Shown here: positions 56,448 to 64,000 of the stretch, in pieces | Numbering within the stretch: the first letter of the stretch is position 1 | Layout of the letters: the number at the start of each line of letters is the position of its first letter | NCBI GenBank assembly: GCA_030710605.1 | Contig: CP092877.1 | Coordinates: 2,109,941-2,173,940 of the forward strand | Reading direction: 5' to 3' | Source: Cordylochernes scorpioides | Taxonomy: Eukaryota; Arthropoda; Arachnida; Pseudoscorpiones; Chernetidae | Length of the DNA: 64,000 nt | Made by a program: the position numbers and the translations under genes | Notes under the pieces: model-generated | The model's database searches: none | Seen by the model: the letters and a program-made list of their open reading frames with translations, nothing else | What the model was told of the DNA's origin: nothing

Positions 56448-57332
56448 TCTAATTAGGGCGTTGTTACCCACAGTAATTGAGGAAGTTGCTCGCGGAGAAA
56501 GTGAAGCCTTCCGGGGTGTCCGGCTGTTGTACTGAGAGATCTTCGGACAGTTCGCGGATCATTCAGACACACAGAAGACATTTCGCCATAATCTTCATTA
56601 TTCTAAATTAACAAGGTTCCTGTAGTAAAAATAAGCTATTGAGACGGTTCTTTCTATCGATCCGTAACATAAGCTGTAACAAAGAAATTGTAATATATGA
56701 CCATTTTATTTTTATTATTGTAATTTCTCACAAAATGTATATATTTTATAATTATATTTGCAATAAATATAAGTTCTATCTTTCATGCTGGTATTAAATG
56801 ATACATTCAAGTCCTTTTTAGTTCCTTTAGGCCACTATTCTATATAAAATACGTATGTTGTGTGATAAGCTCTATAACTGTGCTAGATAGGTGGACTCTG
56901 GATTTAAGATAGTGCTGAATAAACAGCTCTTTTTTCTTAATGATGGGAAAAGGTAAAATAAATGGAAGTGTTCTCCATTTCACTGAAACATCCTACAAAT
57001 CCTTTTCAAGTACTCCTCTCCCGTGAAACCTCCAAGAACAACAAGAGCTCAAGATACTTTAGACTGAACTGTCTTGTGGCGCTCTCATCCAAGAAGTCTT
57101 CTTAAAGTTTTTTCATAATTAATAGAATCATTTTGTTCTCTTTTAAACCTACACAATTACTGTGTAATCATTTTTTTGGTCCTATTGTTTTATTAGTTTT
57201 AACAATAATTTTATTTTTCAATTTATTTTATTCTATTAATTATAAGCAACTTTATAAAACATGTGCTAACCGTTTTCTAGCTTGGTGGGCCTTATTAAAT
57301 TCTAGGGGTGTGAAATAAAAATGTAGCGTTCA
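56448..57332. other. Stretch without recognisable gene
   Basis: Nothing recognised. Confidence 0.45.
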
Positions 57333-57586
57333 TCTATATTAATAAAATGCAAATTTCATAAGAGTACATCACTATAAACTTTCGTTACAATGCATCAATT
57401 TCAACCAAATTTCAACATTTATGTAAAACGAGATGGAGCAGGTTTTGCTTAACATCAAAATATTTTTCCTAACTTTAAAATACATAACTTTGCTGTTATC
57501 GATAAAATACAAAAAAATTCAACAGAGTAAAAGTATTTATACTTTCAAAAGTGTTTACTTTCCGCTACTTGCTAACTGCTCTAATT

Positions 57587-58045
57587 TGAAATATTTGGTA
57601 GGTTTTATTTATTTATATATTTTCATTTTTAGATATAACTGATCTAATTCGTCGTTTAAAATAACTTCTCTTGAAATATTTGGTATGTTTTATTTATTTA
57701 TTTATATTTTCATTTTTAGATATAACTGATCTAATTCGCCGTTTAAAATAACTGCTCTAATTCGAAATATTTGGTATGTTTTATTTGTGTTCACTCTATT
57801 TCTATTTATTTGAAGTATTATAATTTCCATGTTTCAAAAACCTATTTCAAAAAGGTTGTTAGAAATATGTAAGGCCTGAAATAGCTTTACATGCGAACAT
57901 TATGATGCCAAGCGTAGCTTAATAACTGCTCTTGAAATATTTTGTATGTTTTATTTATTTATATATATATTTTCATTTTTAGATTTAACTGATCTAATTC
58001 GCCGTTTAAAATAACTGCTCTAATTCGAAATATTTGGTATTTATT
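57587..58045 (+). repeat. Internal repeats of about 85 bp in Helitron
   Basis: GAAATATTTGGTATGTTTTA, CATTTTTAGATATAACTGA and AATTCGCCGTTTAAAATAAC recur as two adjacent units (57587, 57673) and one later (57934), plus partial units at about 57767 and 58026. Confidence 0.85.
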
Positions 58046-58340
58046 TATTGAAGTCCTTTTTTAAATTTTCTTATGGAGTTTTTTAATTATTGCTTTTATC
58101 TTTTAAATACAGTTTATTTATTATATTTTCTACATATATGGGTTGTATCTAAAAAATAGGTTATTTATATTTTTAAATAAGCGAGGGATTTCTTTAACAG
58201 ATTCATTTATTTGTCTTTTTGAGGTCCTTTTTCAAAATTTTATTTAAGATATTTTAATTTATTTGATTAAGTATTTTATATTTAGATTATTTATAGTTTT
58301 TTTAACATATAGGGGTTGTATTTTGTATTTTAGAAAATTA

Positions 58341-58735
58341 TTTCTATTTTTTTCCTCAAAAAAGCATGCTTTTTCATTGCCGTGTCCTGCGGTTGGTCTA
58401 TTTTTGAGGCTTTTTAATGATAACTGGTTTTGTACATTAATTTTTTAGCTTTTTAATATTATGCTTTTAGTTTTTTATAATCTTTTTAACATATCTGGAA
58501 GGTTATTTTGAAGAAAAAGCATGCTTTTTTCTTATTTCTTATTTCTTATTTTTCTTATTTCTATTTTTTTCCTCAAAAAAGCATGCTTTTTCATTTCCGT
58601 GTCCTGCGGTTGGTCTATTTTTGAGGCTTTTTAATGATAAATGGTTTTGTACATTAATTTTTTAGCTTTAATATTATGCTTTTAGTTTTTTATAATCTTT
58701 TTAACATATCTGGAAGGTTATTTTGAAGAAAAAAT
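58341..58735 (+). repeat. Direct repeat of about 180 bp in Helitron
   Basis: TTTCTATTTTTTTCCTCAAA, CCGTGTCCTGCGGTTGGTC and AACATATCTGGAAGGTTATT occur at 58341-58521 and again at 58558-58735 with few changes. Confidence 0.88.
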
Positions 58736-58843
58736 TTAGGAATTTTGATTTTTACCTCAAAAAGACAGGTATTTTTTATGCTTTGTTTATAAATTGCTGG
58801 TTTTTAAGCTTTTGTTATTAATCTCAATATTTTTTTTCAGAAT

Positions 58844-59221
58844 ATGCCTCGCCGCAGCCGACCTTTAATTGGTAGGAATACGGCTGCTTCCAGGAGATAT
58901 AGGAATGCTATAGCTATTGAGACACCACTTCAAAGTGAGACGCGTCGTGCGCTTCGCCGTCTTAGGTATTCTGAAGCCCGCGTCGCAGCTGCAAAAACTA
59001 TGCAAGTTCCTGTTCAGCGTATTCAGCTTTGGACTCATAAGCCGTTTTCAGGTTTGCAGTATAATACCCATATTGATTATAAAGCTGATTCATCTGTCGA
59101 TATTGGCCAAATGTCTCGGGTATGCCAGTTTTGCTCTGCTTTGAGATTTAGAGATGAACCCTTTGGCCTCTGTTGTAAACAAGGTAGAGTTTCTCTACTT
59201 GCTATTGAGTCCCCTCCATAA
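58844..59221 (+). pseudogene. Helitron protein N-terminal fragment (zinc-finger region)
   Basis: The frame opens with a basic stretch MPRRSRPLIGRN, then RRALRRLRYSEARVA, and has the cysteine pattern CQFC...RFRDEPFGLCCKQGRVSL...ESPP. In full Helitron proteins this CxxC...CC-x-x-G-(K/R)-V motif stands N-terminal to the helicase-like and Rep domains. The frame stops after 125 codons and nothing of the HUH Rep endonuclease or Pif1-like helicase follows. A short real protein is possible, but a truncated gene is the simpler reading. TTTTTTTTCAG directly before the ATG resembles a 3' splice site. Confidence 0.75.
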
Positions 59222-59756
59222 CCTATTTTCTCTTTGCTCTCTGGCCTACATCCTCTATCGAAGTCCTTCTTGCTGCATATCCGTAGATATAACTCTATAT
59301 TCCAAATGACATCTTTTGGTGCTAGACAAGTTGTAACTGTAAATATGCATATTTTGTGTGGTATTACAAAAGTTTCAATAAATATCTTTTTTAAATATTT
59401 TCTCTTCAAGCCCATCATACACCACACATGCTACATTTTTCACATGTTTCAATGTGTAGGGTTTTCAACCTTCATGGTAAGGTATTCTTACTTAAGAAGT
59501 ATACTGTGTTAGAAAAATTTATGGTTTTTAATTATTGGTTATTTTATTGTGTTTATTTTACATACATGTGTTTATATTACATAGTATGTGTTTTTTTTTT
59601 TATAATTTGATTGGAAATATTAGTTTTAGCACAACTTGCTTCACATGAATTTACCTATGTTTACCCAAATTACCATTTTAGCATAAGTATACATCTTGCA
59701 CCTAATAAGAGACCTAAACAATGTGTAAGGTTGAACAAAGAGTGGTCTAACATACA

Positions 59757-60941
59757 CATTGTTTCGGTTTCAGTGAACAAAGAGGTCAGTAAATTTTATT
59801 AGAAATAAAAAAACTATTCCATGTAATGTAATAGAAACAAAATACGACCACTACGACCCGGGTTCGATCCCCGCATTGGACACTTTTTTCTGTTTAAAAA
59901 AAAAATGCTCCAATGGCCCCCCCCGATTCTTGCAAAAGTCCAACCCCACCAGCGAGTGCAAGTAACCAAACGGGGCTCTGGCACATTTGTAAGTGCAAAG
60001 TCGAACTGCTTTCACATGTGTAGACATGTGGTGCGCTTACAGTAAAAAGCAGTCGCTAACTACCCACCATGCTTATCATGGCCTGTACCACGTGTACTAG
60101 GGATAAGCAAAAAAAAAATAATAATAATGAGGATTAAAGATTTTGATTTGTGTTGAAAATTTTGCATGCATTTCTCTATTTCTGTTCTTATCTTGCAAAG
60201 CTAATGGATTGTTTAGGTTGCTTATTTTTGACTCGCCAATTTGTTTAGTGATAAAGTGGTATAGCGTTCTTTTTCAGAGCATCACCCTACAAAAAATTAC
60301 CTGACCTTTCCTAATATTCAGATAGATTGATTATATCAATAGTTTCATCAAATTGTTTCGGTTTCAGTGAACAAAGAGGTCAGTAAATTTTATTAGAAAA
60401 AAAAAAACTATTCCATGTAATGTAATAGAAACAAAATACGACCACTACGTCCCGGGTTCGATCCCCGCATTGGACACTTTTTTCTGTTAAAAAAAAAAAT
60501 GCTCCAATGGCCCCCCCGATTCTTGCAAAAGTCCAACCCCACCAGCGAGTGCAAGTAACCAAACGGGGCTCTGGCACATTTGTAAGTGCAAAGTCGAACT
60601 GCTTTCACATGTGTAGACATGTGGTGCGCTTACAGTAAAAAGCAGTCGCTAACTACCCACCATGCTTATCATGGTCTGTACCACGTGTACTAGGGATAAG
60701 CAAAAAAAAAAAAATAAAAAAATAATGAGGATTAAAGATTTTGATTTGTGTTGAAAATTTTGCATGCATTTCTCTATTTCTGTTCTTATCCTGCAAAGCT
60801 AATGGATTGTTTAGGTTGCTTATTTTTGACTCGCCAATTTGTTTAGTGATAAAGTGGTATAGCGTTCTTTTTCAGAGCATCACCCTACAAAAAAATTACC
60901 TGACCTTTCCTAATATTCAGATAGATTGATTATATCAACGT
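59757..60941 (+). repeat. Tandem duplication, unit about 600 bp
   Basis: TTGTTTCGGTTTCAGTGAAC opens copy 1 at about 59757 and copy 2 at about 60355; both run to CAGATAGATTGATTATATCA. Only a handful of substitutions and poly-A length changes separate them, so the duplication is recent. Confidence 0.93.
59861..60125 (+). repeat. SINE-like segment with tRNA 3' half (also at about 60447-60725)
   Basis: CCCGGGTTCGATCCCCGCA, with a B box and T arm, is followed by TTGGACAC and a T run, as at the 3' end of a tRNA gene. The following 230 bases end in a CAAAAAAAA/TAA-rich tail. The tRNA 5' half is missing. Both copies of the 600-bp duplication contain it. Confidence 0.5.
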
Positions 60942-61075
60942 ACTAGACTACAAACATTCCCTTGAGTAAAAACAATTATTTAAAAAAGAATCTTATCTAA
61001 ATATATATCACTCGGGTAGATATGCACACGGGTCAATCCCGGGGCGAAGCCCGGGTCGGCGTCTAGTATATTATA

Positions 61076-61150
61076 TTTCTGTTCCACTAGATGGTTCTCT
61101 GCCATCTAAAAAGCACATGTGCTCCTGGTCAGGATATGTCTTCTTTATTT
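61076..61150 (-). repeat. Interspersed repeat, partner of 26540-26640
   Basis: GTTCCACTAGATGG and AGCACATGTGCTCCTGGTCA match the reverse complement of 26560-26630. It begins about ten bases after the Helitron end, so the Helitron lies at the edge of this repeat. Confidence 0.75.
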
Positions 61151-62940
61151 TGGATATATTAAATTTGTTAAAGTGATTTTATATTGAAAATCTTGGTGAG
61201 GATACCAATTATTATATTATTCCATTTCAAAACTTGGTACCAAGAGCTAAGTCAACTAGGCTACTGTGATAATAATGATGTTTGTGTTAGCTTTATGATG
61301 ATATTGTCTGCCATCTTTGAAATATTCTGTTTTGCAATATCGATATATCGCAGGTGTATCTGATGTTTACTATAGGAATTTCTCTAAAGGAACTTTAAAC
61401 TTCAATGGAACACCCAAAAAACAAAGTATTTTTAGTAAAACAATAAACTTTTGATTTATGCCTTTAGACGATCCCACGGTGTCATTTAAGTACAGTTTTA
61501 TTATGCCGTAGATAGTAGTTGAATGACTTTCCTTATGTCTTACTTATAGTTTCAGATAAAGTTATTTCCTGGGTTTGAAAAATCAAAATTTCACGCATCT
61601 ATAATAGAATTTTATTGTTTTATGCATAGTTAATGTTTTTATCATAACATTATCATATGCCGCGAGACTGGATAGCGTCACTATTTAATCACACCTAAAC
61701 ACAGCCATGCTGTGACGGAATAAAATTGTATAAGCTTCTTGTTGAAAAAAAGGAGAGACGGTTAGCACTCCCCTTGAAAAGGATGGAATGGTCTTCGGAC
61801 CCAACACATATACGGTTCTTGTTGTTTGAAAACAATGTTGACCGAGGGTCTTTCAAGTAGGAGTTGGCAAACAATAGCGGGTTTCCAGCACAGGGGGGAT
61901 CTTAGATTTTTTAATAATTGTAAGAAACTTTGCTTTCTCCGATGCAAACTTAAACTTTTATTTATTTATTTTTAAATTTAAAGCGCTATGTCTCCCTGGG
62001 GACACTTGCGCTGTCATACATGTATGCCTTTACATTTGTCTATACATATATATTTGGAAACTTAAACTTCTGAGATATTTATGGAAAATACTTTATGGTC
62101 TAAAATACGAGAGACATGTGTATTATTTAAATCTTGGATTCGATTAAAGGTGATTAGTCTTCTACCCAGTTCGTCTTCATGTCAGAATTATATTTGGGAC
62201 CGGTCAATCTACTTCTTAATGCTGATGTTTGTCTTAAATTCTGTAGGTCTTAGAAGTTCATATTCAAGTTGAGTATTGACATTAACATCAAATAGGCCTT
62301 TCTTTCCTTAATGTAAATCGATTCGATATTTTGCATTTAAAAATCGTGTATAAAATATCCATTCTGATAATTTGTTGAGTGTGATGGTGTTGAGTGAGCG
62401 AGGGGAAACAAATAGCCAGGTTAGTGGGCTTATTTACACACTGAATTAGTTAGTTGCTGCTTTCTTCCCTGCATAGTCGTTCAATATACTGGTAGGATAT
62501 TTTTAATAATTTGAAACTATTTAGAAACAAACTTATATTAATCTAATTATATTACAAATCTTCCTTTGTTGTTGTTTGCTTGTCGACCTGGAGCGAATCC
62601 TAACAAAAGTTTTTTTAAATATATATTTAGAAAGATTGTGTATGAGAGAGGGATTTTCCGGCCCACCAAATATTTGGACCGAGCTAATAAACCTACTTTC
62701 TCAGGCTGTGTTTCCGGAGGGGGTCAATTGACAGATGTGACAACCCCCACTTCTGTCACCCCGCCCCTTAACCCACCATTACTAATCTATTGTGGCCCCT
62801 CCATATGTCACTCGGCATCTGTGGGCCAACTCTAGTGGCTTTACCACTATGATAGACCGTTTCTGATGAACCAATGAAATAGAAACATGATCGATCATTT
62901 AGTTAATGCGTCTAAACAGAGACCCAACGAGGTGCCGGAG
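61151..62940. other. Long stretch without recognisable gene
   Basis: A few unrecognised frames (for example 62566-62835, GC-richer) are present. No TE end is seen. Confidence 0.4.
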
Positions 62941-62944
62941 AGAA

Positions 62945-63600
62945 GTCTTCTCTTTTTTTTTTCTTATCTCCACTCAATCATATTTGGGTATCCAGCCTGT
63001 AGAGCTCGAGACTTTTGATGGTCCCTTCTGGGGTTGACTAGAACTCATCAATGGATGAGCCAATAATGTAGTTTGGAGTTGCAGGTTGGGAATTTTACTT
63101 AGTACATAGTGGGAAAACCTTCCAACCATTATGGAAAGTCATTGTCAGTAGATAACCAGACTTAAGTTGGAAATTAAGGACTGTTATTCCCTTGGGAGGA
63201 CAGAATTGGTGTTTGTCCCTCCTGCTCTGTACCAGTCATGTGCAGAAGTATATTTCCAATCTTACTGGCATTGGGTCTTGATGGTACGGAGGAGGTCTCT
63301 TTCGTCTAATTGGATGGTAGATTTTCTGACCTCATGGTGGCCAAGAGCTCCAGACTTTGCCAGAGAGTCTGCTAGCTCATTTCTAGGAATTACAACATGA
63401 GCTGGAATCCATTGCACTGTGACAGAGCTTTTGGTTGAGAGTCGGTTTACTTATTTAGCGAAGATCTTTAGAAAAGGTTCTTGATTGGAGAAACAGGTTT
63501 GAAGGGTATAAAGGGGGGGCTGCTCTCGAGTCGGAGTAGATTATTATTTTGCTTGGCGACTTAATATTGATGTTTTGACGTGACAACGTCTTAAATTAGG
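62945..63600 (-). pseudogene. LINE RNase H domain and 3' end
   Basis: On the minus strand: KIIIYSDSRAA (Asp of RNase H, about 63510-63550), then VTVQWIPAHVVIPRNELADSLAKSGA (His and last Asp region; about 63330-63420 for the core), with internal stops. It continues into the 3' end ATGATTGAGTGGAGATAAG and an A-rich tail at about 62945. This links the truncated 3' ends at 27217 and 29192 to an RNase H-bearing LINE family. The copy is dead. Confidence 0.85.
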
Positions 63601-63629
63601 TTGCGGCTGGGAGTTCACTTATGAAAAAG

Positions 63630-64000
63630 TGTAACGCCCGGTAACGTTACGATGAGTCACCGAACGAGAGTGCTGCGCGCGCAGCTGCGCGCGCAGCGCT
63701 AGAGAATTAGGCGCATTGAATCGGCGCATGCTTGTCTCTGTCTTTGTCTTTCTCGAACGTTCTTGGCGTTGGAAAAACAAGAAAGCGTCATAACACAAGT
63801 TCACACGTGTGGTTAAAGTATCGTCAGCTGTGTCTGTAGTGAAAATGTGGAGTGCTTAGATTCGTCATTTACAACAACTACAACAATAAAGGTAAATAAT
63901 TGTACACTGATATTTCATTATCGTAAACTATGATTGATTGATTAATTGTTAGATTGACACAAAAGTTGAGAAACTGAGTTTATAGGTTATGTCATACTAT
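63630..64000 (+). promoter_or_regulatory. LTR-like or promoter-like GC-rich sequence, cut by window end
   Basis: TGTAACGCCCGGTAACGTTA has the look of an LTR start. It is followed by TGAGTCA (an AP-1-type site), a perfect 26-base GC palindrome (63672-63697) and, at about 63884, AATAAA. I see no TATA box and the other end lies outside the window. A host CpG promoter is an alternative. Confidence 0.3.

Larger units (their letters stand above)
57333..61066 (+). mobile_element. Helitron, 3.7 kb, with fragment of Helitron protein
   Basis: The 5' end is A then TCTATATTAATAAAATGC; the 3' end is ACGGGTCAATCCCGGGGCGA plus hairpin and CTAG, then T (61063-61067). The 3' end matches the short Helitron at 28163-28514. 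Inside are internal repeats, a short coding fragment at 58844-59221, and a 600-bp duplication. The Rep and helicase domains needed for rolling-circle transposition are missing, so it is non-autonomous. Confidence 0.78.

Noticed and set aside
56133-56471. Repeated peptide (CGPHMYVPPQLYL-type) as a repeat protein
   Set aside because: It is the reading of a 41-bp minisatellite; 41 is not a multiple of 3, so the frame changes from unit to unit.
59077-59427. Minus frame across the Helitron protein fragment
   Set aside because: It is antisense to the zinc-finger fragment and shows no known motif.

Overview
The window is non-coding-rich, AT-rich eukaryotic DNA that is dominated by transposable elements. 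The set of families points to an arthropod: a Ty3/Gypsy element with a gag/pol layout common in arthropods, jockey-like ORF1 with a pre-zinc-knuckle domain, R1-like LINEs with a C-terminal CCHC finger, Helitrons, Tc1 and pogo-type DNA elements, and a U6 snRNA copy. An arachnid or a hemipteran-like insect fits, but the sequence alone does not settle the class. No complete host protein gene is recognisable; a few possible host exons are flagged at low confidence.

Layout. 1-1985: satellite of about 22 copies of an 89-bp unit, cut by the window edge. 3200-5080: palindromic (foldback) elements and mariner-like MITEs, one nested in the other. 9335-9430: U6 snRNA retrocopy. 10398-12355: jockey-like LINE remnant with a large internal deletion. 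12360-16709: old, decayed Gypsy element (plus strand), interrupted by a young, apparently intact Gypsy element on the minus strand (16710-22020, identical 246-bp LTRs). 22025-29553: Helitrons, a solo LTR, LINE 3' ends and foldbacks. 30153-30553: foldback whose centre is a tRNA-like gene. 31308-31706: palindromic LINE 3' end. 33155-34347: 183-bp tandem array. 39333-39930: Helitron. 42180-43124: dead Tc1 transposase. 43936-51440: pogo-type MITE, nested MITE/LINE, RTE-like and R1-like LINE fragments, a Helitron and foldbacks. 51486-54450: the best preserved LINE, 5'-truncated, with a 14-bp target-site duplication. 57333-61066: 3.7-kb Helitron with a fragment of the Helitron protein. 62945-63600: LINE RNase H fragment. 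63630-end: LTR-like or promoter-like GC-rich sequence.

How it works together. The only set of genes that could act as a unit is the young Gypsy element: gag and pol on the minus strand, linked by a -1 frame change at the gag stop, between LTRs with a primer-binding-site candidate and a polypurine tract. Everything else is relics and non-autonomous derivatives. The most unusual signal is a group of five palindromic elements (3202, 3850, 25435, 28984, 48098) that each carry, in inverted pairs, a stem-loop of the form GAAG-stem-loop-stem-GAAA. In one of them this resembles a hammerhead ribozyme core, which suggests Penelope-like terminal sequences. All comparisons were made by eye, so identity statements are approximate unless called exact.
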